Assembly: GCA_030681475.1 (NCBI GenBank)
Contig: JAUXWT010000085.1
Span: 68,226-115,790, forward strand
Source of the DNA: Bacteroidales bacterium
GTDB taxonomy: Bacteria; Bacteroidota; Bacteroidia; Bacteroidales; FEN-979
Reading direction: 5' to 3'
DNA: 47,565 nt
Program-made: the position numbers and the translations under genes
Shown here: piece by piece, positions 8,182 through 15,880 of the stretch
Position numbering within the stretch: the first letter of the stretch is position 1
Layout of the letters: each line of letters begins with the position of its first letter
The notes under the pieces: generated by a model
Seen by the model: the letters and a program-made list of their open reading frames with translations, nothing else
The model's database searches: none
What the model was told of the DNA's origin: nothing

Positions 8182-8745
8182 ATGATCGTAAAATCAAATA
8201 TTCTGATAATTGGATCCACAGGCAGAAATACAGGGAAAACAGAATTTGCCTGCAGAATAATTGAAAAACAGGCAGTCCGGAAAGAAATAATCGGGGTAAA
8301 AGTAATACCCGTAGATAAGAATGAATCAGATTGTCATAGAGGATTGGAGGGATGCGGGTTGTGCAATTCTTTAACCGGGGATTATGAAATTATAAAAGAA
8401 AAGGCAAAGGATACGCCTAAAGACACCTCGAGAATGCTGAAAGCCGGCGCTAAAAAAGCCTACCTGCTGCTGGTCGACAGAAATTCGCTGGAAAAAGGGA
8501 TCAATGCTGTTTTAAGAATATTGCCGGACGACGTGTTGATTGTTATAGAATCTAATTCCATCAGAAAGGTCATAAAACCGGGATTGTTTATTGTAATCAA
8601 TGAATTTACCAATGTTTCGGTGAAACGTACTTGTGCTGAAGTCATAGAATTTGCAGATAAAGTCATTGAATTTGGTGACATAAGTTGGAATTTCGATCCC
8701 GACAAAGTTTTAATACAGGACGAAGGTTGGATAATTAAGGAATAA
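8182..8745 (+). CDS. MobB-like P-loop NTPase
   Basis: A 187-residue protein with a Walker A motif GSTGRNTGKT at residues 11-20. A cysteine cluster, DCHRGLEGCGLC, follows near residue 50, then a KDTSRMLKAGAKKAYLLLVD segment near 77-96 that resembles the D-T-x-R-x-x-x-A-G-A motif of MobB. IVIESNS is the expected second hydrophobic strand. MobB binds GTP and helps attach nucleotide to molybdopterin. The gene starts 29 bp after the BamI-like gene with no terminator between them, so it is probably co-transcribed. BamB-type enzymes carry a tungsten-pterin cofactor, so a cofactor-maturation role would fit but is inference. The cysteine cluster is not typical of MobB, and another SIMIBI-class NTPase is possible. 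Confidence 0.55.
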   Translation: MIVKSNILIIGSTGRNTGKTEFACRIIEKQAVRKEIIGVKVIPVDKNESDCHRGLEGCGLCNSLTGDYEIIKEKAKDTPKDTSRMLKAGAKKAYLLLVDRNSLEKGINAVLRILPDDVLIVIESNSIRKVIKPGLFIVINEFTNVSVKRTCAEVIEFADKVIEFGDISWNFDPDKVLIQDEGWIIKE

Positions 8746-8773
8746 GTTACAGCAATTATTCTTGCCGGGATAT

Positions 8774-9637
8774 CTATTTTTTATCCGGGTATTCTCCTGA
8801 TAAGGCAAGCCTGAACCCCAAGACCAGGGCATTGTTGAAGGGGAGTTCATGGTTCCTGAAGGTAATCGTCATACGCGACTCTCCACTTCTCCAGGAACCT
8901 CCACGCAAAACACGGTAAGTGCCGTGGCCGGGACCGGCAGGATTTTTTTCAGGACTTGTTTTAAAATAGGAATCGCTATACCAGTCGGCACACCACTCTT
9001 CGATGTTGCCCGACATATCATAAATGCCAAGTTCGTTGGGTGTTTTTTTCCCGATCATATGGAGTTTGATTCGGGAATTCCCGATGTGCCAGGCCACTTC
9101 ATCCAGGTTGTTTCCTCCGGCATAGTTAAATCCTTTGGATTTAATTCCTCCTTTTGCAACAAATTCCCATTCGGCTTCAGTGGGAAGCCGGAATTTTTTT
9201 CCGGTTTTTTTACTCAGCCAGCTACAGTATGCCATGGCATCATTCCAACTGATGTTGGCAACAGGATAAAGCGTGTCGGTTGGAGTGACAGGAATCCCCG
9301 TTGCATACCGGTTCCAGGTACCATGGTTTTTTTCCCTGGGAGGCAAACCCTGTTTTATTCTTACTGTATCATGTTGTTCTGCGTCGGTTTTGTATCCGGT
9401 AGAATCAACGAATATTTTATATTCTCCAAAAGTGACCTCGTATTTTCCGATGGAAAAACTGCTTACCATTACCTTATGGGCGGGAGTTTCATTTTCGTTT
9501 CCCGAATTGCTTCCCATCATGAATGTACCACCTTCAACTTGTATCATATCGGGTATTGTAATTCCTTTTTTTTGGGCGTACATAGTACTACAGCTTACGG
9601 TCAGGATTAAAATAATACTTGGCAGATATCTTTTCAT
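8774..9637 (-). CDS. Secreted formylglycine-generating-enzyme-like (SUMF1) protein
   Basis: A 287-residue protein with an N-terminal signal peptide ending around MYAQ. It is followed by a complete FGE-sulfatase (SUMF1) domain: MIQVEGGTFMMGS, SIGKYEVTFGEY, PVANISWNDAMAYCSWLSK, FRLPTEAEWEFVAKGG, YDMSGNIEEWCADWY and RVLRGGSWRSG. True FGE converts a sulfatase cysteine to formylglycine, but many secreted Bacteroidota paralogs use the fold otherwise (as in GldK/PorK), so catalysis is not claimed. It runs opposite to both redox operons and converges on the MobB-like gene, so it is unlikely to share their regulation. Confidence 0.85.
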   Translation of the reverse strand: MKRYLPSIILILTVSCSTMYAQKKGITIPDMIQVEGGTFMMGSNSGNENETPAHKVMVSSFSIGKYEVTFGEYKIFVDSTGYKTDAEQHDTVRIKQGLPPREKNHGTWNRYATGIPVTPTDTLYPVANISWNDAMAYCSWLSKKTGKKFRLPTEAEWEFVAKGGIKSKGFNYAGGNNLDEVAWHIGNSRIKLHMIGKKTPNELGIYDMSGNIEEWCADWYSDSYFKTSPEKNPAGPGHGTYRVLRGGSWRSGESRMTITFRNHELPFNNALVLGFRLALSGEYPDKK

Positions 9638-9790
9638 AGAAAAATTTTTTGATAAAGATACGACAGATTTTTTTTATAAAACACCAGCTTCCATCTGAAG
9701 TAACACCCGATTCTTTATTCGTAAAAACACATGTATATCGCTGAATAACAACACGGAATAATTTAGAATATTTCCTATAAAAACTTTTTG

Positions 9791-9798
9791 TAACTTTG
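9791..9798 (+). promoter_or_regulatory. Candidate Bacteroidota -7 element for hdrC-flxA operon
   Basis: TAACTTTG matches the TAnnTTTG consensus of the Bacteroidota primary sigma factor and lies 33 bases before the hdrC ATG. No clear -33 TTG element is seen at the usual distance. Confidence 0.5.
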
Positions 9799-9831
9799 TG
9801 CTGTTAAAACATTAACAACAGAAACCATACT

Positions 9832-10401
9832 ATGATATCACTTGGATCTCAGGGGAAAAACACATTTATGGAGGCCGTGAATATCAAAAGCGGAGCCAAT
9901 GTGCTGGAATGTTATCAATGCGGCAAGTGTGTGAGCACATGTCCGGTATCTCAATACATGGATTTTCCGCCCCGTGAGATCATGCAGATGATCAAGCTGG
10001 GGCTGAGGAATGAGTGCTATATGGCCAATTCGCATTGGTTTTGCCTTACCTGTTCGGCTTGTTCCGGCCGCTGTCCGCGCGAAATAGATATCCCGGCGGT
10101 GATGGAGGCAATCCGCCACCTGGCCATCGAAGAAAACTATGTCAACGATTCCAAAAAGGTCAGGGAGATTCGTAAATTCCATGAGATCTTCCTAGAGATG
10201 ATCAAACGGTATGGCCGCAATTATGAACTCCGGATGATGGCCGAGTTCAATATCCGTACACGAAACCTCTTCAAAGACGTTCACCTTGCCCCCAAGGCGC
10301 TTCTCAAAGGCAAAATTCCCCTGGGCGTCAAGCCGCTTAAAAGCGCCAAAGCCATCAAGCGCATGTACGCGATGGCCGAAAAACTCGAAAAGAAAAAATA
10401 A
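9832..10401 (+). CDS. hdrC: HdrC-like ferredoxin subunit
   Basis: A 189-residue HdrC family protein with two [4Fe-4S] motifs, CYQCGKCVSTCP (C27-30-33-37) and CLTCSACSGRCP (C71-74-77-81). A basic helical C-terminal tail follows. HdrC carries electrons from HdrA to the HdrB active site in the soluble HdrABC complex. It is the first gene of the hdrCBA-flxDCBA run, with hdrB starting 11 bp after its stop, and it has a promoter element upstream. Confidence 0.93.
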   Translation: MISLGSQGKNTFMEAVNIKSGANVLECYQCGKCVSTCPVSQYMDFPPREIMQMIKLGLRNECYMANSHWFCLTCSACSGRCPREIDIPAVMEAIRHLAIEENYVNDSKKVREIRKFHEIFLEMIKRYGRNYELRMMAEFNIRTRNLFKDVHLAPKALLKGKIPLGVKPLKSAKAIKRMYAMAEKLEKKK

Positions 10402-10412
10402 TCTGACCCAAG

Positions 10413-11360
10413 ATGAAGAAATTAACCTATTTCCCGGGTTGTTCTGCACATGGCACCAGCGAGGAATTTGACAGTACCCTCAAACTGGCGCTCAAAACAC
10501 TGGATGTGGAGCTGGAAGACATTCCCGACTGGAATTGCTGCGGCGCCACCTCTGCCCATGTGATGACTGAGAACCTGGCTTACGCACTTCCTATGAGAAA
10601 CCTGGTGCTGGCCGAAAAACTGGAAAATACAACCATGGGGATCGCCTGCGCATCCTGCTACCAGCGGATGAAGGTGACCAAGGTCCACATGGACGAAAAC
10701 CCGGAGTTGGCTAAACGGATCAACACAACGGTTGTTGAAGAGGGAACCTACCAGGGAACGGTGGATGTAAAATCGATGCTGCAGTATTTTTATGAAGATA
10801 TCGGGGTGGAACCCATCCGGGAAAAGGTAACCAAATCCCTTGCCGGGTTAAAGGTTGCCTGTTATTATGGTTGTTTACTTACCAGGCCTAAAAACATCAC
10901 CAAATTCGATTCGCCGGAGTATCCGGTTTCCATGGACCAGATTTGTGAAGCGCTTGGCGCCACCGCCACCGAATTTGATTATAAGACCGAATGCTGCGGC
11001 GCCTCCTTCTCCATCTCCAATACCGAAGTAGTACTGAACCTAAGCGGCCAGATCCTTGAGATGGCCAAAGAGAGCGGGGCCCATGCCATCGTGGTAGCCT
11101 GCCCGCTGTGCCAGTCGAACCTCGACATGCGCCAACCTGACATTGAAAAGCAACTGGGCGTGAAATATGACATCCCGATTTTTTACATCACCCAACTCAT
11201 GGCGCTTGCCTTCGGTTACCCTGCCAGTCAGTTGAAGTTCCCCAAACACATCGTTCCGGTTGAAGGAGCTTTAGCCAACATCGGGAAAATCGATCCTGAG
11301 GCGGAGAAAAAAATTAAAAAACCCATCAAAGCTGTTGAAGCAGAAAGCGAGGTTGAATAA
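10413..11360 (+). CDS. hdrB: HdrB-like non-cubane cluster subunit
   Basis: A 315-residue protein with two CCG domains. The first has C10, C42-C43 and ACASC near 79-82; the second has ACYYGC, ECCGAS and ACPLC. These hold the two non-cubane [4Fe-4S] clusters that reduce disulfides (CoM-S-S-CoB in methanogens). In bacteria the natural disulfide is not settled; in Desulfovibrio the matching operon was linked to ethanol metabolism. The last base of the stop codon is the first base of the hdrA ATG (TAATG). Confidence 0.93.
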   Translation: MKKLTYFPGCSAHGTSEEFDSTLKLALKTLDVELEDIPDWNCCGATSAHVMTENLAYALPMRNLVLAEKLENTTMGIACASCYQRMKVTKVHMDENPELAKRINTTVVEEGTYQGTVDVKSMLQYFYEDIGVEPIREKVTKSLAGLKVACYYGCLLTRPKNITKFDSPEYPVSMDQICEALGATATEFDYKTECCGASFSISNTEVVLNLSGQILEMAKESGAHAIVVACPLCQSNLDMRQPDIEKQLGVKYDIPIFYITQLMALAFGYPASQLKFPKHIVPVEGALANIGKIDPEAEKKIKKPIKAVEAESEVE

Positions 11361-13333
11361 TGGCAAGAGTAGGAGTTTTCGTATGTTTTTGCGGCGCCAA
11401 CATTGCCGAATATCTTGATGTTCCTCAGGTTGTTGAAGAGGTAAAACGCATCAGGGAGGTCAAGTATGCCGTCGATTATAAGTACATGTGTTCAGACCCG
11501 GGACAGGGGTTGATCCGTGATGCCATCGTGCAGCACAAGCTCACCTCCATCGTGGTGGCAGCCTGTTCGCCGCGCATGCATGAAAAGACCTTCCGAAAGG
11601 CATTATCCGATGCAGGGATGAATCCATATCTGCTTGAGGTTGCCAACATTCGCGAACATTCCTCCTGGGTGCACCAGAAAAATAAAAAGGCAGCCACGGA
11701 TAAAGCAATGGACCTTTGCCGGATGGCGGTGGCCAAATCAATTGCCAATGAACAACTTCATGAAATTTCGGTTCCGGTAACCAAGCGCGCCCTCGTGATC
11801 GGTGGCGGGATTGCCGGTATCCAGGCAGCGCTCGACATTGCCGATGCGCGCATTCCGGTGGTGCTTGTTGAAAAAAGTCCATCCATTGGCGGAAAAATGG
11901 CACAACTTGATGAGACCTTCCCCACGCTCGACTGCTCACAGTGTATTCTCACCCCAAAAATGGTGGATGTGGCCTCCCATCCTTATATTGAGCTCATTCC
12001 ATATGCCGAAGTGATTGAATTGCAAGGGTTTGTCGGCAACTATAAGGCCAAGATCAAAAAGAAAGCATCCTACGTTAATTTCAAGACCTGTACCGGATGT
12101 GGCGCCTGCTGGCAGAAATGCCCCGTGAAGGTCGCCAACGAGTACAACCTTGGACTTGATAAACGAAAAGCCATCTATACCCCCTTTCCGCAGGCGGTGC
12201 CTAACAAACCCGTTATTGATGCCGAACATTGCACCATGCTGTTAAAAGGCAAATGCGGTATTTGTGCCAAGGTATGTCAGCCGGGTGCGATCGACTACCA
12301 GATGCAGGACGAGGTCATTGAACGGGAAATAGGAGCGGTGGTTGTGGCAACAGGTTATGACATGTGGGATCCCACACCCTATGAAGAATATGGCGTGGGA
12401 CGCTTTAAAGACATCATCACTTCGCTGGAATTTGAACGGATGGTGTCGGCCAACGGCCCCACCAACGGTGTTCCTTTGCGTCCGTCGGATGGAAAAGTGC
12501 CGAAAAATGTTGTCTTTATCAAATGCATCGGTTCGCGTGATGAAGCCAAGGGCATTGAATACTGCTCGAAGATTTGTTGTATGTACACCACCAAGCATAC
12601 CATCCTGCTTCACCATAAGGTCCACGATTCACACGCTTATGTCTTTTACATGGATATCCGTGCAGCAGGGAAGGGGTATGAAGAGTTTGTCAAGAAAGCC
12701 CAGACCGACACTGCGGCGACATATCTCCGCGGACGTGTTTCAAAGATCTATAAAAAGGGGGACAAACTGATGGTCCGTGGCGAAGATGCCCAGATCGGTC
12801 AGGTTGTGGAGGTGGAAGCCGACCTTGTTGTATTGGCAACTGCCGTCAGCGCTCCGAAAGATAATCCTGATCTTGCCCGTTTGCTGGGGATATCGTACGA
12901 TAAATATGGATACTTGTCGGAGGCGCACCCCAAACTCCGGCCGGTCGAAACAGCCAAAGCGGGTATATTCCTGGCTGGCTGCACCCAGGCGCCCAAGGAT
13001 ATTCCCGAAACTGTGTCGCAGGCTTCGGCTTGTGCCGCCAAGGTTTGCGGCCTCTTTGCCGGCGACACGATGAAAAAGGATCCTATGGTCTCAACCATCA
13101 ACATCGAGTATTGCTCGGGTTGCCTCAACTGTATCAACGTTTGTCCGTACACCGCCATTGTAACAGATGAGGTTCCCATCGGACACGGGTCAAAAGAATT
13201 GCGCACCGTGGCATATATCAACGAAGGCGTATGCCAGGGTTGCGGTTCATGTGTTGCGATCTGTCGCAGTATGGCCATCAACCTGGCCGGCTTTACCGAT
13301 CCTCAAATCATTAACGAGATAGTTTCAATCTAA
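11360..13333 (+). CDS. hdrA: HdrA flavin-based electron-bifurcating subunit
   Basis: A 657-residue, standard-length HdrA. Order of parts: the N-terminal HdrA domain VFVCFCGANI with C44; FAD-binding GGGIAG (148-153); the conserved DCSQC (C192, C195); ferredoxin motifs C244-247-250-254 and C291/299-302-306; and a C-terminal double ferredoxin (CSGCLNCINVC, CQGCGSCVAIC). The FAD splits electron pairs between ferredoxin and the disulfide site on HdrB. It overlaps hdrB and flxD by one base each, so the three are translationally coupled. It resembles the N-terminal-domain-plus-FAD portion of the double-length protein at 717-3815, so the two are distant paralogs. Confidence 0.94.
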   Translation: MARVGVFVCFCGANIAEYLDVPQVVEEVKRIREVKYAVDYKYMCSDPGQGLIRDAIVQHKLTSIVVAACSPRMHEKTFRKALSDAGMNPYLLEVANIREHSSWVHQKNKKAATDKAMDLCRMAVAKSIANEQLHEISVPVTKRALVIGGGIAGIQAALDIADARIPVVLVEKSPSIGGKMAQLDETFPTLDCSQCILTPKMVDVASHPYIELIPYAEVIELQGFVGNYKAKIKKKASYVNFKTCTGCGACWQKCPVKVANEYNLGLDKRKAIYTPFPQAVPNKPVIDAEHCTMLLKGKCGICAKVCQPGAIDYQMQDEVIEREIGAVVVATGYDMWDPTPYEEYGVGRFKDIITSLEFERMVSANGPTNGVPLRPSDGKVPKNVVFIKCIGSRDEAKGIEYCSKICCMYTTKHTILLHHKVHDSHAYVFYMDIRAAGKGYEEFVKKAQTDTAATYLRGRVSKIYKKGDKLMVRGEDAQIGQVVEVEADLVVLATAVSAPKDNPDLARLLGISYDKYGYLSEAHPKLRPVETAKAGIFLAGCTQAPKDIPETVSQASACAAKVCGLFAGDTMKKDPMVSTINIEYCSGCLNCINVCPYTAIVTDEVPIGHGSKELRTVAYINEGVCQGCGSCVAICRSMAINLAGFTDPQIINEIVSI

Positions 13334-13821
13334 TGGAAGCAGAAGTAAAAGATCAACTCGTAAGCATTGAAAAGCCTGAATTGATTGCCCCTCCCGATTG
13401 GGAACCGGTGATCATGGGCATTCTGTGCAACTGGTGTTCCTATGCCGGATCGGACCTCACCGGGACTTCACGGATACAGTATCCGCCCAACATCCGCATC
13501 ATCCGGGTGCCCTGTTCTTCACGCGTTGATCCGTGGTTCCTGATCAAATCGTTGCAGACCACAGCCGATGGCGTGCTGGTCTCGGGATGCCATCCGGGCG
13601 ACTGCCATTACATCAGCGGGAATTATTATGCCCGCCGCCGCTTCCTGGTGACCAAGAAACTGCTGAATTTCGTGGGATTTCACGAAAACAGGATCCAGTT
13701 TTCCTGGGTTTCGGCAGCCGAAGGCCCCAAATTCGCAAAGGTGGTGATCAAGGTGACCGATGACATCAAGAAGCTCGGGCCACTCCATTTGTATAAAAAA
13801 GAAAATTTCGAAAAGAAATGA
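13333..13821 (+). CDS. flxD: FlxD / MvhD-like [2Fe-2S] electron-transfer protein
   Basis: A 162-residue MvhD family protein with cluster cysteines in CNWCSYAG (C32, C35), C61, and CHPGDC (C86, C91). It mediates electron transfer between the NADH-oxidising FlxA/B/C part and HdrA. Unlike the MvhD-like protein at 3837 it has no helix-turn-helix extension, and the position after CNWC is serine instead of cysteine. It overlaps hdrA by one base and flxC by four (ATGA). Confidence 0.92.
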   Translation: MEAEVKDQLVSIEKPELIAPPDWEPVIMGILCNWCSYAGSDLTGTSRIQYPPNIRIIRVPCSSRVDPWFLIKSLQTTADGVLVSGCHPGDCHYISGNYYARRRFLVTKKLLNFVGFHENRIQFSWVSAAEGPKFAKVVIKVTDDIKKLGPLHLYKKENFEKK

Positions 13822-14678
13822 ACTACACGAAACAGATCCAGGATATAGCAGCGAAGCTGTTTGCCGAAGGAAAGATCGACGTGTTTGTTGGTTACCGTGT
13901 GAATGGTTTCGACGACAACCAGGTTCCGGCGCTGATTACCGATCCGCAGGATGTTCCCAAACTGGTATTCACCGACAAATCGGTTTTTAACCTGGTGAAC
14001 TACCTGAAAAGCGAGCACACCCGCAGAAAACGCGTGGGACTGGTGGTGAAGGGTTGCGACAGCCGTTCGCTGAACCTGATGCTGACCGAAAGCCAGGTGA
14101 AAAGGGAAAACCTCTATGTGATTGGTATCTGCTGTGAAGGCGTTGTGGATGAAACCGGGCAGAAAATGCAGAATTGTGTGGAGTGTGCGGTCCCCGATGC
14201 CGTGGTCAGCGATGAGTTGTTGGGAACACCTATGTCAGGGTCTCTGACCCTGACATACCGGGTAAACGCGGATATTGCAAAGCTCAGCGAAATGCCGCTT
14301 ACCGAGCGTGCTGCCTATTTTGAAGAGGTATTCGAAAACTGCATCCGCTGCAATGCCTGCCGCCATTCATGCCCGCTGTGTTACTGCGCCAAATGCTGTA
14401 TCGACCAGGAAACCGCCACCCTGTATAACGGTGCAAATACCACATCCAGCGCTTTCCATGCGCTGATGACCTGGTCGCTTCACCTGGCGGGCCGCTGTGT
14501 CGATTGCCGCAATTGTGAAAAAGCCTGTCCCAGCCATCTGCCGTTGCATTTGCTGCATAAACAGAATGAAAGTGTGATCTATGAGAACTTCCAGGAACAC
14601 CTGGCCGGGGTGATCCCAGAAGACCGCGGTGCATTCTACAAATACAGTCTGAAAGATCCCGATGATTTTATCATGTAA
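13818..14678 (+). CDS. flxC: FlxC-like iron-sulfur protein
   Basis: A 286-residue protein of the family adjoining FlxD in FlxABCD-HdrABC clusters. The first 150 residues hold a conserved GLVVKGCDSRSLN and VIGICCEGV region, like FrhB-type proteins. Two [4Fe-4S] motifs follow, CIRCNACRHSC and CVDCRNCEKAC, with extra cysteines in CPLCYCAKCC. It probably relays electrons inside the complex. Residues encoded by 14229-14261 (PMSGSLTLTYR) come from an in-frame perfect hairpin repeat and may be an insertion. The stop is 14 bp before the flxB ATG. Confidence 0.8.
   Translation: MNYTKQIQDIAAKLFAEGKIDVFVGYRVNGFDDNQVPALITDPQDVPKLVFTDKSVFNLVNYLKSEHTRRKRVGLVVKGCDSRSLNLMLTESQVKRENLYVIGICCEGVVDETGQKMQNCVECAVPDAVVSDELLGTPMSGSLTLTYRVNADIAKLSEMPLTERAAYFEEVFENCIRCNACRHSCPLCYCAKCCIDQETATLYNGANTTSSAFHALMTWSLHLAGRCVDCRNCEKACPSHLPLHLLHKQNESVIYENFQEHLAGVIPEDRGAFYKYSLKDPDDFIM
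14231..14257. repeat. Perfect REP-like hairpin inside flxC
   Basis: TATGTCAGGGTC, a three-base loop TCT, then GACCCTGACATA: a perfect 12-bp stem. It is 27 bp long, a multiple of three, and lies in frame in flxC. The GTCAGGGTC/GACCCTGAC core looks like an interspersed palindromic element and not like protein-driven sequence. Confidence 0.75.
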
Positions 14679-14691
14679 TCCGATTCAACTT

Positions 14692-15771
14692 ATGAGTTTT
14701 TCAACATTTGTTACCGATAAACCAGGACTGCAGAAGTTTTACGAAGCCGTATTGGCCAGTCACGAAACGTATGCCCCGGCAGAGAAATTCGGCAAATTTG
14801 ATTTTAAATTGGTATCCCGTATTTCGGAATGTGATCCCGAATCGCCCATTGCAAAGACCCAGAGCATCAAACCGTTGTTCTTCCCGCGATCGGCAAAGGT
14901 GATGAAATACGTTGCAACCAGCGCCGGAACGGATGTTTCAGAGGTGGATGAAGATCCGCTGGCCGTAAAACGAATTATAATTGGCGCGAAACATTGCGAT
15001 GCCCGCAGCCTGCAGGTTCTCGATAAAGTGTACAACTGGGACTACATCGACACCGATTACCAGAAACGCCGTGAAAACACTGTAATCATCTCCACCCGTT
15101 GCGACAAGGCCGATACCCATTGCTTCTGCACCTCGCTCGATTATGATGTGGAGAACCTCGATGCCATGGATGTGCTGGTTGTGAATGGAGCCGAAGGGAA
15201 AATTTACCTCAGGGCGAGAACAGAAAAAGGAGAAACTTTTTTAAAGGAGAATTTCAGTCAGCAGTTAGCAGTCGGCAGTGAGCAGTCGGAAGTTGGCAGT
15301 CGGCATTCGGCGGAGGAAGAGATGAAGAAGCAGTACGCTGCCTTTGCAGAATCTTTCCGCCTGAAGATGAATTACAAAGAGGTTAATGAAAGACTTTCAA
15401 AGATCTTTGATACGCCCGAATTTGAAAAAGTATCGGCCAACTGTGTGAGCTGCAATACCTGTGCGTTTATTTGTCCGACATGTCACTGTTTCAAGATCTC
15501 CGACGAAAAGGTAAAGGACACCGGATTGCGTTACAAGAGCTATGACTCCTGTAACAACGGTTATTTTACCCTGATGGCCGGCGGCCACAATCCGCGCCCG
15601 GCAAAGTATCGCCGTTGGCGGCAGCGTGCCATGCACAAATTTGTTTACTACAAGGAACGTTTTGGCGAAAACCTCTGTGTGGGATGCGGAAAATGCACCA
15701 TCGCATGCCCGGTGAACATCAGTATTTTTGAAGTCGTTAACCAGGTTGCCTCTGCGGGAATTCAGGAATGA
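14692..15771 (+). CDS. flxB: FlxB-like iron-sulfur protein
   Basis: A 359-residue 4Fe-4S dicluster protein related to the beta subunits of sulfhydrogenase/anaerobic sulfite reductase A. It has conserved KRIIIGAKHCDARSLQVLDK and YQKRRENTVIIST in the first half. The C-terminal half has ferredoxin motifs CVSCNTCAFICPTCHC and CVGCGKCTIACP, with the YDSCNNGYFTLMAGGHNPRP segment between them. In FlxABCD it connects FlxA to the other iron-sulfur subunits. The ATG at 14692 is preferred over 14662, which would overlap flxC by 17 bases. An in-frame tandem repeat (15255-15310) adds a Ser/Gln/Gly-rich stretch around residues 188-206 that looks like a linker insertion. Confidence 0.85.
   Translation: MSFSTFVTDKPGLQKFYEAVLASHETYAPAEKFGKFDFKLVSRISECDPESPIAKTQSIKPLFFPRSAKVMKYVATSAGTDVSEVDEDPLAVKRIIIGAKHCDARSLQVLDKVYNWDYIDTDYQKRRENTVIISTRCDKADTHCFCTSLDYDVENLDAMDVLVVNGAEGKIYLRARTEKGETFLKENFSQQLAVGSEQSEVGSRHSAEEEMKKQYAAFAESFRLKMNYKEVNERLSKIFDTPEFEKVSANCVSCNTCAFICPTCHCFKISDEKVKDTGLRYKSYDSCNNGYFTLMAGGHNPRPAKYRRWRQRAMHKFVYYKERFGENLCVGCGKCTIACPVNISIFEVVNQVASAGIQE
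15255..15310 (+). repeat. Eight 7-bp tandem repeats inside flxB
   Basis: Consecutive heptamers CAGTCAG, CAGTTAG, CAGTCGG, CAGTGAG, CAGTCGG, AAGTTGG, CAGTCGG and CATTCGG. They are translated as part of flxB without breaking the frame. Confidence 0.85.
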
Positions 15772-15816
15772 AAACAATGCAAACAATGCAGGCAATGCAA
15801 ACAATGCAAGCAATGA
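15772..15816. repeat. Five 9-bp tandem repeats in flxB-flxA spacer
   Basis: AAACAATGC, AAACAATGC, AGGCAATGC, AAACAATGC and AAGCAATGA follow the flxB stop codon directly. No gene is seen in the 109-bp spacer. Confidence 0.85.
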
Positions 15817-15844
15817 ATTCATTTTACTAAGAAGTAAATTTCGC

Positions 15845-15876
15845 CATTTCACTATTTCACCATTTCGCTATTTATT
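15845..15876. repeat. 8-bp tandem repeats just before flxA
   Basis: CATTTCAC, TATTTCAC, CATTTCGC and TATTTATT end four bases before the flxA ATG. They displace any normal ribosome binding site. Confidence 0.7.
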
Positions 15877-15880
15877 TTAT

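Noticed and set aside
8763-8788. Hairpin CCGGGATA...TATCCGG as a bidirectional terminator between convergent genes
   Set aside because: The stem has a bulge and only seven pairs, and part of it encodes the last residues of the SUMF1-like protein.
15728-15880. Longer FlxA starting at 15728
   Set aside because: The extra N-terminus is translated from flxB sequence in another frame and from the 9-bp and 8-bp repeats; the ATG at 15881 begins the conserved domain.
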